Positions 43,277 through 51,883 of a DNA stretch of 64,000 nt are shown piece after piece. The position numbers were made by a program, and so were the translations under genes. Under the pieces are notes generated by a model that was not told the DNA's origin, ran no database searches, and saw only the letters and a program-made list of their open reading frames with translations. Within the stretch, counting starts at the first letter, position 1, and every line of letters starts with the position of its first letter. Origin of the DNA: Cellulosimicrobium funkei (GTDB taxonomy: Bacteria; Actinomycetota; Actinomycetes; Actinomycetales; Cellulomonadaceae); assembly GCF_004519295.1 (NCBI RefSeq), contig NZ_SOZH01000013.1, positions 1 through 64,000 of the forward strand. Reading direction: 5' to 3'.

Positions 43277-43981
43277 TCAGGAGGCGGGGCGGCCGTCGGC
43301 CGCGGCGCGGCTGGTGCGCCCGACCGGACGGGCCGCGGGGTAGGCCCGCACGACGCCCACCGTGATCGCGGCTGCGGCGAGCGCCTTGAGCAGGTCGCCG
43401 GGCAGGAACGCGAGCGAGAGCTGCGCGGTCGTGGGCAACGGCACGCCCGTGCCGAGCGCCTGCACCGGGATGCCGACGGCGTAGACGACCGCGATCCCGC
43501 CGACGACGCACGCGAGGAGCACGGGCGCGAACGTGACGCGCCGGAGCCGGTCGACGAGCAGGCCGACGACGGCCGCGCCGGCGAGGAACCCGACGAGGTA
43601 GCCCGCGGACGGCCCGACGAACGCCCCGAGCCCGCCACGCCCGCCCGCGAGGACGGGGAGCCCGGCCGCGGCGAGCGCGAGGAAGGTCGCGACGGCGAGC
43701 GAACCGCGCCACGCGCCGAGGATCGCCCCCGCGAGCATGACGCCGAGCGTCTGGAGCGTCACGGGCACCGCGTTGCCGAACAGCGCGATCGATCCGGGCA
43801 GGCCGAGCGCGGCCAGGAGCGCGGCGAACGTCGCGACCCGCGCGGCGTCGCCGGCGTCGAGCGCGAACCGGCCGCGGCGACGGTCGGGCACGTCCCGCGG
43901 TGCGCCGCGCGGCGCGTCCGGGGCGGTGGGCGCCGTGGCGGACGGGGTGGCGGCGGGCGTCTCCGTGCGGGCGTCGGTCAT
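43277..43981 (-). CDS. bioY: biotin transporter substrate-binding subunit BioY
   Basis: A 234-residue membrane protein with six helices after a 45-residue Pro/Ala/Thr-rich N-terminal tail. Core motifs are PVTLQTLGVMLAGAILGAWRGSLAVATFLALAAAGLPVLAGGRGGL, FVGPSAGYLVGFL, and SLAFLPGDLLKALAAA, matching the BioY family. It is the S component that captures biotin for the BioMN module. It leads a five-gene operon. A GGAG Shine-Dalgarno precedes the ATG. A dyad at 44097-44115 is a possible operator. Confidence 0.94.
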   Translation of the reverse strand: MTDARTETPAATPSATAPTAPDAPRGAPRDVPDRRRGRFALDAGDAARVATFAALLAALGLPGSIALFGNAVPVTLQTLGVMLAGAILGAWRGSLAVATFLALAAAGLPVLAGGRGGLGAFVGPSAGYLVGFLAGAAVVGLLVDRLRRVTFAPVLLACVVGGIAVVYAVGIPVQALGTGVPLPTTAQLSLAFLPGDLLKALAAAAITVGVVRAYPAARPVGRTSRAAADGRPAS

Positions 43982-44096
43982 CGCGGGCTCCCTGATGTCG
44001 GTGGTCGGGCGTGTCCACTCTGGCCGGGACGGCGGCCCTCGGGCGACGGCGCTCGCGACCACCTCCGCGGCCCGCCGTGCACGGATCGCACAAGGC

Positions 44097-44115
44097 GTTG
44101 GAGGGATCCTCCAAC
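44097..44115 (-). promoter_or_regulatory. inverted repeat upstream of bioY
   Basis: Arms GTTGGAGG and CCTCCAAC are separated by 3 nt. It lies 116 nt upstream of bioY and 83 nt upstream of the CIRCE element. It is a candidate site for a biotin-responsive repressor; the sequence does not show which. Confidence 0.4.
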
Positions 44116-44197
44116 CGCGCCGGGCGCGGGTGCGGGGTCGGTGTGGGAGCCGCACAACGCGGCCTGCCCGGCCGGTCGACACGGCTCGTCGCACCTC

Positions 44198-44224
44198 TTG
44201 GCACTCTCGGGGGGAGAGTGCTAA
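44198..44224 (+). promoter_or_regulatory. CIRCE element (HrcA operator)
   Basis: The halves TTGGCACTC and GAGTGCTAA are separated by exactly 9 nt. Only one base differs from the CIRCE consensus TTAGCACTC-N9-GAGTGCTAA. It lies 95 nt upstream of the small heat-shock gene. Confidence 0.85.
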
Positions 44225-44318
44225 AACAGGAGCTGTAGCCGCCCGCGGGGTGCCTGCCTCGCGGGAGCACCGACCGGTCCCGGACCGTCCGGGACCGTGC
44301 GACGAGGAGGTGAGAGGT

Positions 44319-44804
44319 GTGGCTGCGATGACCGACCCCTTCACGAGCACCTTCGACGCGATGGACCGTCTGGTCGGCCAGCTCGCGTCCGGCGCCCGCG
44401 CGACCGCCGCCTCGGCGGCCTCGGGCGGCATGCCGCTCGACCTGTTCCGCGCCGGGGACCACTACGTGCTGACGATGGACCTCCCGGGCGTCGACCCGGG
44501 CACGATCGACGTGTCCGTCGAGGACCGCACGCTGACCATCCGCGCCGAGCGCAGCCCGCAGACCGACCCGGACGTCCAGTGGCTCGCCCGGGAGCGGCCG
44601 TCCGGCACGTACGCGCGCCAGCTCACGGTGGGGCGCGGCCTGGCGCTCGACAAGATCACGGCGTCGTACGAGGACGGCGTGCTGACGCTGACGATCCCGG
44701 TGGCCGAGGAGGCCCGGCCCCGCCGGATCGAGGTCGCGCACCGCGCGGGCGGCGCGGCGACCCAGATCACGGCCGAGGCCGAGCCTCAGACGTCCGAGGG
44801 CTGA
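44319..44804 (+). CDS. Hsp20/alpha-crystallin small heat-shock protein
   Basis: A 161-residue holdase. The alpha-crystallin domain spans about residues 40-140: MPLDLFRAGDHYVLTMDLPGVDPGTIDVSVEDRTLTIRAERSP, then YARQLTVGRGLALDKITASYEDGVLTLTIPVAE, with the conserved A-x-x-x-n-G-V-L end. The short C-terminal tail lacks a clear I-x-I motif (it ends TEAEPQTSEG type). GTG 44319 has GAGGAGG 8 nt upstream; ATG 44328 in the same frame is an alternative. The CIRCE element indicates HrcA control. The gene ends 7 nt from the convergent FHA gene. Confidence 0.9.
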   Translation: MAAMTDPFTSTFDAMDRLVGQLASGARATAASAASGGMPLDLFRAGDHYVLTMDLPGVDPGTIDVSVEDRTLTIRAERSPQTDPDVQWLARERPSGTYARQLTVGRGLALDKITASYEDGVLTLTIPVAEEARPRRIEVAHRAGGAATQITAEAEPQTSEG

Positions 44805-44811
44805 GCCCGGC

Positions 44812-45783
44812 TCACGCCTCGCCCGGGAGCGCCTTGCGGACGACGAGGCGCGTCCACGCCCCGAGGTACACGCGGTCCCCGTCGGCCAGCTCGCGTCGCT
44901 GGCCGGCGGGGATCGGGTCCGTCGGGAGCGGTTCGCCCGCGGGGCTCACGTAGGTGCCGTTCGAGGACTGCAGGTCCTCGACCCACCAGCGCTGCCCGTC
45001 CGTGCTGAGCTGGCAGTGCCGTCGCGAGACCCCGGTGTCCGCGCCGCAGTCGACCTGCGGGTGGATGCCGCGCGAGACCGACGGGCGCCCCACGAGCACG
45101 CTGCGCTCGCGCAGCACGACGAGCCCCGGCAGGCCCGCCGACGGCATGGGGTCCTCGGGCTGCTGGGCCGCGTACCAGTCCGGGTCGATCCAGATCTCGA
45201 CGACCCACTGGTCCGGCCCGGGCACGGGCGGCGTCGGCAGGTGCGCGCCCGACGGCGCGGGGCCGGCCGGGTCCGCAGACGCACCGGCGGGCTGCTCGCC
45301 CGTGCCCGTCCCGGTGGCCGGCGTCGACGCCGGAGCCTCGAGCGGCGCGGAGGCGCCCGGCGGCGGGGTGGCCGCGGACGCCGGGGACGCGGCCGGAGCC
45401 GGGAGCGGGGGCGGCGTCACGCCCGACGCGAGGCTCGCCTCCGGTGCGGCAGGGGGAGCGGCGGGTGCGGCCGGGGTGGCCGGCGTGGGGCGCGACGGCG
45501 GGTCGAGCGAGAGCGCCGACGCAGGCTCCACCGGGTCGGGCAGGGCGCCGGTGGTGAAGTCGTAGCCGCAGTTCTCGCAGAACAGCGCGCCGGCAGGAGC
45601 GGGCGAGCCGCAGTTCGGGCACTCGAGGGCCCGAGCCGGTGCGGAGGCCCCGCCCGGAGCAGGAGACGCCGCGCCCGCCGCGGGCGCCGCGGGTGCCGAC
45701 GCCGCGGCGATGGGCTCGCCGCACACGTCGCAGTAGTCGGTCGACTCCGAGGGGTGCCCGTTGGGGCAGACGACGGCGCTCAC
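44812..45783 (-). CDS. FHA-domain protein with two zinc ribbons
   Basis: A 323-residue cytosolic protein. Two zinc-ribbon modules at the N terminus have cysteines at 6, 18, 21 (with H10) and at 55, 58, 69, 72. A Pro/Ala-rich linker spans about residues 75-205. The C-terminal FHA domain (about 220-318) has SVLVGRPSVSRGIHPQVDCG, GVSRRHCQL and DLQSSNGTYV, the phosphothreonine-binding Arg, Ser and Asn. It is the last gene of the PknG operon and overlaps the VWA stop by 4 nt. Unlike GarA it has no N-terminal ETTSVF-type phospho-motif, so it is not an orthologue by layout. It may read phosphorylation set by PknG. Confidence 0.88.
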   Translation of the reverse strand: MSAVVCPNGHPSESTDYCDVCGEPIAAASAPAAPAAGAASPAPGGASAPARALECPNCGSPAPAGALFCENCGYDFTTGALPDPVEPASALSLDPPSRPTPATPAAPAAPPAAPEASLASGVTPPPLPAPAASPASAATPPPGASAPLEAPASTPATGTGTGEQPAGASADPAGPAPSGAHLPTPPVPGPDQWVVEIWIDPDWYAAQQPEDPMPSAGLPGLVVLRERSVLVGRPSVSRGIHPQVDCGADTGVSRRHCQLSTDGQRWWVEDLQSSNGTYVSPAGEPLPTDPIPAGQRRELADGDRVYLGAWTRLVVRKALPGEA

Positions 45784-47063
45784 CGACGCACCCGCGTCGT
45801 CTTCGTCGAGGCGGTGTCGAGCGCCATCTCGTCGAGCGTCGAGGTGTTGCGCTTGAGCCGCACGGTGCCGTGCTCCTCGTCGTCGATCTCGACGACCTTG
45901 CGCAGGCGCGACGTCGCCTCCTCGTTCCCCGTCTGCTGCGCGAGCTGGACGGCGCGGCCGAGCTTGACGGTCGCCGTCGCCTCGTCGCCCGACGCCTTGG
46001 CCGCGAGGCCCTCCTGGATCGCCGCGGCGAGCTCGGTCTGGCCGGTGTAGTGCGCGACCTCGGGGTTGATGCGCGTGGTGAGCGACTCGTCGTCGGACCA
46101 CTTCGCCTTGACCAGGCCCGAGGACACGACCTCGCCGTTCACGGCGAGCTGGACGCGCGCCGCGAGCTGCTCGGAGCCGACGGGCTTCGAGGCCACGCGC
46201 ACCGCGACGTGGTAGTCGCGCGACTCGTCGCCCCACGACCCGGTCGGGTACGCGCCCGTGAGCGGGTTGACCTCGGCCCGGCGGTGCGTGAGGTCCGCGA
46301 CGGTCGGGGCGACCTGGCGCACGAACAGCACCTGCGAGCCCTGCGGGGCCCACACGCGCAGGTCGGCCGAGGCGACGCCGCGCGCCATGGACGCCTGCAT
46401 GAGCTTCTCGAAGTCGGCGGCGATCTCGTTCGGGTCCGCGATGAGGTCCACCGTGCCGAGCAGCGCGGTGGAGATCTCGCGCAGCTCGTCGACCTGCCAG
46501 CGCGAGCCGACGCCGCGCGCGTCGCACTGGAAGTGGCCCGTGACGTCCCGCACCGCGGCCGAGAGATTGGCGCGGGGCTCGGACTCGTTCTTGCCGTCGG
46601 TGAGCAGGATCGCGTGCCGCTGCGTCGCCTGCGGCACCGTCGCGAAGAGCTGGTCCGCGAGGCGCAGCCACGTGCTCATCGCCGTGCCGCCGCCGGGCGT
46701 GAGCATCGAGATCGCGCGCTTCGCCTCGGCGCGCGCGCCCGGCTCCATCTGCACCATGGCCATGCGGGCGTTCGGGTAGGGGAACGCACGGTTCGCGACG
46801 TGGCTGCCGCCGACGATCGCGAACCACGTGCCGTCGAGGATCTGGTCGACCGCGACCTGGGCCGCGTGCTTCGCGGCCTCGATGTTGCGCCCCGACATCG
46901 ACCCCGACGTGTCGACCATGATGATCTCGGCCACCCCGCCCGCGCCGCCGGCGCTCCCCGCGCTCCCGGCGCCGCGGCACGTCACGGTGACGATCGCGTG
47001 GACGTCCGTCGCGCCCTCGGACAGGAACTCGTTCTGGTAGACCTCGGCGGCGAACTCGGCCAT
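45780..47063 (-). CDS. VWA-domain protein
   Basis: A 427-residue protein with a von Willebrand factor A domain: the MIDAS motif IIMVDTSGSMSGRNIEAA near residue 48, then TGGG/GTAMSTWL near residue 126 and ILLTDGKNE near 153. The middle (about 205-330) is beta-rich, and the C-terminal helical part ELAAAIQEGLAAKASGDEATATVKLGRAVQLAQQTGNEEA resembles a VWA-associated helical bundle. It has no signal peptide, so it acts in the cytoplasm, probably as a metal-dependent protein-binding platform. The ATG has an AAGGAG Shine-Dalgarno. It is 70 nt after the PP2C gene. Confidence 0.87.
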   Translation of the reverse strand: MAEFAAEVYQNEFLSEGATDVHAIVTVTCRGAGSAGSAGGAGGVAEIIMVDTSGSMSGRNIEAAKHAAQVAVDQILDGTWFAIVGGSHVANRAFPYPNARMAMVQMEPGARAEAKRAISMLTPGGGTAMSTWLRLADQLFATVPQATQRHAILLTDGKNESEPRANLSAAVRDVTGHFQCDARGVGSRWQVDELREISTALLGTVDLIADPNEIAADFEKLMQASMARGVASADLRVWAPQGSQVLFVRQVAPTVADLTHRRAEVNPLTGAYPTGSWGDESRDYHVAVRVASKPVGSEQLAARVQLAVNGEVVSSGLVKAKWSDDESLTTRINPEVAHYTGQTELAAAIQEGLAAKASGDEATATVKLGRAVQLAQQTGNEEATSRLRKVVEIDDEEHGTVRLKRNTSTLDEMALDTASTKTTRVRR

Positions 47064-47133
47064 GGGGGCTCCTTCGGTGGTGCGGGTGTTCGTGCAGGCT
47101 ATCGGGTCGTCGGGGCCCGACGCGCGGTGCGCG

Positions 47134-48432
47134 TCAGGCGGTGGCGGGGTCCGCCGGGGGCGGCGGCGGGGTCGCGGACGACGCCCGGGAGAACCGGGCG
47201 AGCGTCGCCGTGATGTTGTCCCGGCCGCCCTGGGCGTTCGCCCAGTCGACGAGCGCGCCCGCGAGCACCTGCGGGTCGTCGCCGACGCGGTCCTGCGTGC
47301 TGCGCACGAGGGCTGCCAGGTCGGCCGCGGGGGAGCAGTAGTTCCACAGGCCGTCCGAGCACACGAGCAGCCAGCCGTCGCGGTCGGGCAGGGTCGCGGC
47401 CGTGCGGGCCACCGGGTCGGGGGCGTCGGGGCCGAGCCAGCGCGTGATGGCGTGCGCCTGCGGCGACGTCTCCGCCTGGGCGCGCGGCACGCCCTGCGCG
47501 ATCATCTCCTGCGCCCACGAGTCGTCCACGCTGAGCTGGTGCGCGTCGCCGTCGTCCGGGATCCAGTAGGCGCGCGAGTCGCCCACCCAGCCCGCCACGA
47601 CGAGCGGCCCGTCGAGGACGGCCGCGACGAACGTGCACGACGGCGGGTTCTCGCGGTCGGCCATCGTGCCGACGGTCGCGAGGATCGCGTCCTGCGCGGC
47701 GCGCGACGCGTCGCCGAGGAGCGCGGACCACGCGCCCATGCGCGCCGAGGCCTCGCCGGTCACGGGGTCGGGACCGTCGGGGCCGCGCGCCGCGAGCACG
47801 TCGCGCGCGGCGCGCGCCGCGGCGAGGCTCGCGACGTCGGAGTCGGGCGCGGAGGACACGCCGTCGCACACGACGAGCGCCGCGAACGCCCGCTCGGCGG
47901 TCGCGGACGGGCTCGCCGCCAGGGCCATCGCGTCCTCGTTGCGCGAGTGCCGCACACCTCGGTCGCACACGCCGGCGACCCAGCTCGCGGGCCGCTCGGC
48001 CCAGTGGTCGCGCTCCGACGCCGCGGGCTCGCCGCACTCGGTGCAGTACCCGTCCTCGGCGACCCGGCCGCCGCAGCGCACGCAGGGGCGCGCGCCGCTC
48101 TCGGTGCCGTCGCCGTCGGTCTCGGCGGAGGCCTCGCCCGACGGCTCGGTGGTCCCGGCGGCGGTCTGGTCGTCGGACCCGGGCCCGCCGTCCCCGGTCC
48201 CGGCTGCTGCGGGGTCCGTCGCGGCGTCGGTCGCGAGGTCCGCGGCAGCTCCGGTCCCGGCGTCCGAGCCCGTCGCGGTCGGGAGCGGGGCGAGCGGGGT
48301 GCCGCACGCCTCGCAGAACCGGGCGCCCTCGGGCGACGGTTCCCCGCACGCCGGGCAGGCGAGCACGCCGCTAGGCTCCGCGACCGTGCCGCCGGGCACC
48401 GGTGCGGGCGCGGGCGCGGGGGAGTCGCTCAT
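47134..48432 (-). CDS. PP2C-type Ser/Thr phosphatase with two zinc ribbons
   Basis: A 432-residue protein. Zinc ribbons have cysteines at 26, 29, 40, 43 and at 117, 120, 130, 133, with a Thr/Ala/Asp-rich linker between. The PP2C domain (about residues 150-415) has RHSRNEDAM, VVCDGVSS, GWVGDSRAYW, LVCSDGLWNY and GGRDNITATL, which supply the metal-binding aspartates. The ATG overlaps the PknG stop by 4 nt (ATGA). It is the natural eraser of phosphorylation set by the neighbouring kinase. Confidence 0.9.
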   Translation of the reverse strand: MSDSPAPAPAPVPGGTVAEPSGVLACPACGEPSPEGARFCEACGTPLAPLPTATGSDAGTGAAADLATDAATDPAAAGTGDGGPGSDDQTAAGTTEPSGEASAETDGDGTESGARPCVRCGGRVAEDGYCTECGEPAASERDHWAERPASWVAGVCDRGVRHSRNEDAMALAASPSATAERAFAALVVCDGVSSAPDSDVASLAAARAARDVLAARGPDGPDPVTGEASARMGAWSALLGDASRAAQDAILATVGTMADRENPPSCTFVAAVLDGPLVVAGWVGDSRAYWIPDDGDAHQLSVDDSWAQEMIAQGVPRAQAETSPQAHAITRWLGPDAPDPVARTAATLPDRDGWLLVCSDGLWNYCSPAADLAALVRSTQDRVGDDPQVLAGALVDWANAQGGRDNITATLARFSRASSATPPPPPADPATA

Positions 48433-50780
48433 CGGATCGTCCACCGGCGCACCTCGTTCGCGCGGTCCACGAGCGTGATGCGCTCGTCCCGCGAGTCGGT
48501 GAGCGACGCGAGCTCGCGGTACGCGCCCTCGAGCGCGTCGCGCAGCGCGGGCTCGTCGGCGGGCACGCCCGCGATGCGCGTGGTCGGCTCCGGGCCGGAG
48601 GTGGTCACGGTGTCGAGCGCGGAGCGCAGGACGCGCACCGCGAGCTCGGCCCGCTCGCGCGGCGCGATCGCGACGGTCGAGACGCTCGCCATGGCGTCGG
48701 CGAGCGCGGGCAGCCCGCGGCCCGAGGCGGCGAGCAGGTGCGCGCGGAGCGTGCGGGACTCGACGTACGACCCGCGCGTCGGGCCGACGAGGTCGAGCGC
48801 GTGCAGCGCGCCGTCGAGGTCGCCGCGCGCCTCGCGCACGCGCATGAGCCCGAACGCGGCCGGCGCGGTGTAGTTCGCGTCGGTGCGCGCGCAGATCACG
48901 TAGAGCGACTCGGCGATGTCGGGCTCGCCGCTCAGCTCGCAGGCCGCGGCGAGCGCGAGCTTGGGCGCGAGCTCGCCCGGCACCTGCCCGTACACGGCGT
49001 TGAACGACGCGCGCGCCGCGACCGGGTCGCCCTGCGCGAGCTCGCCGAGGCCCCCGATCCACGCGGCGCGCCACTCCCACGGGTCGTCCGCGAGGATGGT
49101 CGCGATCGTGTCGCGCAGCACGTCGAACCGCTCCGCCTCGATCGCGGCGCGCGCCCGGGCGAGGCGCACCTCGACCGTGTCCTCGGGCGCGTCGGCGAGC
49201 GCGGCGAGGCGCGCGTCCGGGTCCACGACGTTGACCCCGGCGAGCCAGCTCGCCATGGGGTCGTGGTCGTCGCGCCGCAACGTCGGCAGCTCGTCCCAGG
49301 CGAGCGGGCGGGACGCGACGTCCGCGACCGGCGCCTCGAACAGGACCGAGGCCGCCGAGTGCAGCGCCGGGTTGCCCGGGCCGGCGTCCGCCGCCACGAC
49401 CTCCCGCAGGACGCCGAGGAGCTGGGTGCGCATCTCGTCGGCGGTCGCGAACCGGTCGGCCGGGTCGAGCGCGCACGCCTTGGCGAGCAGGCGGTAGAAC
49501 GAGTCGTACTGCTGGAACACCGGGGTGTCCGCGACGGGCGGGAGCGACGCGACGTACGTCGTCGTGTTCCCGCGGAAGTCGAGGACGAGCGTCGCGAGGG
49601 TGCGTCCGATCGTGTAGATGTCGGAGGCGACCGACGGCCCGACCTCCGCGACCTCGGGCGCTTGATAGCCGACCGTGCCGAAGATGGCGGAGGTGAGGTC
49701 GTCGGTGCGGCGCACGCCGCCGAGGTCGATGAGCTTCACGCCGTCGCCCTGCTGGATGACGTTCTCCGGCTTGAAGTCGCAGAACAGCAGGTTGTGGTCG
49801 TGCAGGTACGCGAACGCGGGCAGGATCGCGAGCACGTAGGCGAGGGCCTGGTCCACGGGCATCGGGTCGATGACCCCGTTGTTGTCCTCCCGGCGCTGCT
49901 GGAGGATCTCCTTGAGCGACTCGCCGCCGACGTACTCCATGACGGTGTAGCCGGCTCCGTCGTGCATCGCGAAGTTGTAGATCTCGACGATGAGCGGGTG
50001 CTCGACCTCCGCGAGGAACTGGCGCTCCGAGATCGCCGCCGCGTACGCGTCGGGGTCGCCGGAGTTGAGCAGGCCCTTGAGCACGACCCACCGGCCGGAC
50101 ACGTTCTGGTCGCGCGCGAGGTAGATCCAGCCGAGGCCGCCGTGCGCGAGGCAGCCCACGACCTCGTACTGGCCGCCCACGAGGTCGCCCGGCTTCAGCT
50201 GCGGGGTGAAGTCGAAGCGGTTGCCGCAGTGGGGGCAGAACCCGGAGGTGCGGCCGGGCTGGCCGTCGCGCCCGCGGCCGACCTTCTCGCCGCACGCGGG
50301 GCAGAAGCGCTTGCGCTCGGCGACCTCGGGCACGGCCATGACGGACTGCAGCGGGTCCCGGACGGGCACCGACGGGACCGTCGTGAGGCCCGCGCCGAGG
50401 CCACGCCCGCGCAGGCGCGTCGAGGACGTTCCGACGCGGCGGGTCGCCTTGGAGCCGGTCGCGGCGGTGCGCGCGGAGCCGAGCGCGGTCGACGCGAGGC
50501 GGCTCGAGCTCGTGCGGCCGGTGCGCGTGGAGCGCTCGGCGTCGGGGTCGCCCGCCCCGGCGGTGCCCGGGCGGCCCTGCACGAACCCGGTGCCGAGCAT
50601 GGCGGACGGCGAGGCGGCGGCCGCGCTCCCGGGCGCGGGCACGCCGGTGATGCCGCTCGCGGCGGGCGTCGGCGTGGTGCCGGAGCCGCCCGCGGGCGCG
50701 CCGCAGACGTTGCAGTAGCCGTCCTCGATGGTGCCCGGGCAGCCGGGCTCCGAGCACGGGACGGTCGCGGTGGTCGTCAC
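48429..50780 (-). CDS. pknG: Ser/Thr protein kinase PknG
   Basis: A 783-residue soluble kinase of the PknG family. An N-terminal zinc ribbon (CSEPGC...CNVCG) is followed by a disordered Thr/Arg/Ser region, a rubredoxin-like module (RFCPACG...FCPHCG), the kinase domain (about 205-470) and a helical TPR region to the C terminus. The glycine loop is LAHGGLGWIYLA, the ATP lysine is K235 (VVLKGL), the catalytic aspartate is D335 (CDFKPEN, a non-RD kinase as in PknG) and the DFG equivalent is LIDLGG. The GTG start at 50780 gives a 4-nt overlap with the gene before it. In mycobacteria PknG phosphorylates GarA to control glutamate flux. Confidence 0.93.
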   Translation of the reverse strand: MTTTATVPCSEPGCPGTIEDGYCNVCGAPAGGSGTTPTPAASGITGVPAPGSAAAASPSAMLGTGFVQGRPGTAGAGDPDAERSTRTGRTSSSRLASTALGSARTAATGSKATRRVGTSSTRLRGRGLGAGLTTVPSVPVRDPLQSVMAVPEVAERKRFCPACGEKVGRGRDGQPGRTSGFCPHCGNRFDFTPQLKPGDLVGGQYEVVGCLAHGGLGWIYLARDQNVSGRWVVLKGLLNSGDPDAYAAAISERQFLAEVEHPLIVEIYNFAMHDGAGYTVMEYVGGESLKEILQQRREDNNGVIDPMPVDQALAYVLAILPAFAYLHDHNLLFCDFKPENVIQQGDGVKLIDLGGVRRTDDLTSAIFGTVGYQAPEVAEVGPSVASDIYTIGRTLATLVLDFRGNTTTYVASLPPVADTPVFQQYDSFYRLLAKACALDPADRFATADEMRTQLLGVLREVVAADAGPGNPALHSAASVLFEAPVADVASRPLAWDELPTLRRDDHDPMASWLAGVNVVDPDARLAALADAPEDTVEVRLARARAAIEAERFDVLRDTIATILADDPWEWRAAWIGGLGELAQGDPVAARASFNAVYGQVPGELAPKLALAAACELSGEPDIAESLYVICARTDANYTAPAAFGLMRVREARGDLDGALHALDLVGPTRGSYVESRTLRAHLLAASGRGLPALADAMASVSTVAIAPRERAELAVRVLRSALDTVTTSGPEPTTRIAGVPADEPALRDALEGAYRELASLTDSRDERITLVDRANEVRRWTIR

Positions 50781-51883
50781 GACGACGCTCCTTCCGGGGT
50801 GGGCAGGTCGCGGGTGAGGAACTGGTACTGCTCGACGAGGAACCGCGCGAGCGTCACGTCGCACGGCGTCGTCTCGACGGCCTCGCGCGCCTCGGCGAGG
50901 CCCGAGCGCACCGTGGGGGACGCCGAGCGGCCGTTGACGTCGGCCCGCGCGGCGAGCCGCTCCAGGCTGTACCGCAGCTCGGCGCGCGCGCGCAGGGGAC
51001 GGGTGTAGGCGTCCTCGACGGTCTCGACGGCGCGGGCCACGGTCGCGAGCCGGGCCGCGTAGGCGTCGAGCTCGAACCGCGAGTCCGGCACGGGGCCGAG
51101 GCGCGAGACGTCGGGGACGGCGAGCCGCGGCGGGTGCGCGATCTCGCGGCGGCAGCGCGCGACGAGCTCGCGCAGGGCGGGCTCGCGCGCCTCGAGCGCG
51201 GCGCGCTGCTCCTCGGTGCGGGCGCGGTCCCGGCGCAGCTCACGACGCTGCGCGGACGCGACGATGAGGTCGCGCTCGGCGCGCGCGACCTCGGTCTCGA
51301 GCTCCGCGAGCGGGCCCGACACGTCGGCGCCGCGCGCAGCCTGCGCGACGAGGTGGTCGAGGCGCCCGCGGAGGGTCTCGACGCGCCCGCGCGCGTCGGC
51401 GTCCGAGCCCGCGAGGTCCTCGCAGCGCACGAGCTCGGCGCGCACGCCGCGCAGCCGTGCGACCTGGTCGGCCGTGTGCGGGTCGAAGGACAGGCGCGTG
51501 CGCAGCTGCACGACGAGCGCGTCGCACAGCTTGACCGCCTCGACGAGCGAGACGAGCGCGGCGCCCGAGCCCGAGTCGAGCCGGCCCCACAGGAGCTGGG
51601 AGATCTTCTCGCGCGCGACGGCGTCGGCCCGGCCCGAGTCCCAGACGGGCCGGATCTCGTCGGCGCGCGAGCGGATCGCCTGCCACAGCGACAGGGCGAG
51701 CACGAGGTCGGCGGTGTAGGCGTCGGGCGTCGCGGCGGCCTGCGCGGCGGCGTCGAGACGGTCGAGCTCGGTGCGGCGCTCGTCGAGCCAGGTCTCGAGC
51801 GCGCCGAGGTACGCCAGGAGGTCGGCGGCGGGGATCGCCTCGCCGAGCCGTCCCGGCGCCTCGGGTGCGGGGGAGCGCGTCAC
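50777..51883 (-). CDS. coiled-coil hypothetical protein in the PknG operon
   Basis: A 368-residue cytosolic, strongly charged, helical protein with no recognised domain. Heptad-like stretches occur at about residues 150-235 (RLRGVRAELVRCEDLAGSD to RRDRARTEEQRAALEAREPALRELVARC). The ends are short and Pro-rich (PAPEAP, PTPEGASS). It overlaps both glnH (upstream) and pknG (downstream) by 4 nt, so it belongs to the module and may be a scaffold. I do not recognise it from mycobacterial pknG loci. Confidence 0.75.
   Translation of the reverse strand: MTRSPAPEAPGRLGEAIPAADLLAYLGALETWLDERRTELDRLDAAAQAAATPDAYTADLVLALSLWQAIRSRADEIRPVWDSGRADAVAREKISQLLWGRLDSGSGAALVSLVEAVKLCDALVVQLRTRLSFDPHTADQVARLRGVRAELVRCEDLAGSDADARGRVETLRGRLDHLVAQAARGADVSGPLAELETEVARAERDLIVASAQRRELRRDRARTEEQRAALEAREPALRELVARCRREIAHPPRLAVPDVSRLGPVPDSRFELDAYAARLATVARAVETVEDAYTRPLRARAELRYSLERLAARADVNGRSASPTVRSGLAEAREAVETTPCDVTLARFLVEQYQFLTRDLPTPEGASS

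Noticed and set aside
44812-45783. FHA gene as the GarA orthologue
   Set aside because: GarA is short with an N-terminal phospho-threonine motif; this protein has zinc ribbons and a long linker instead.
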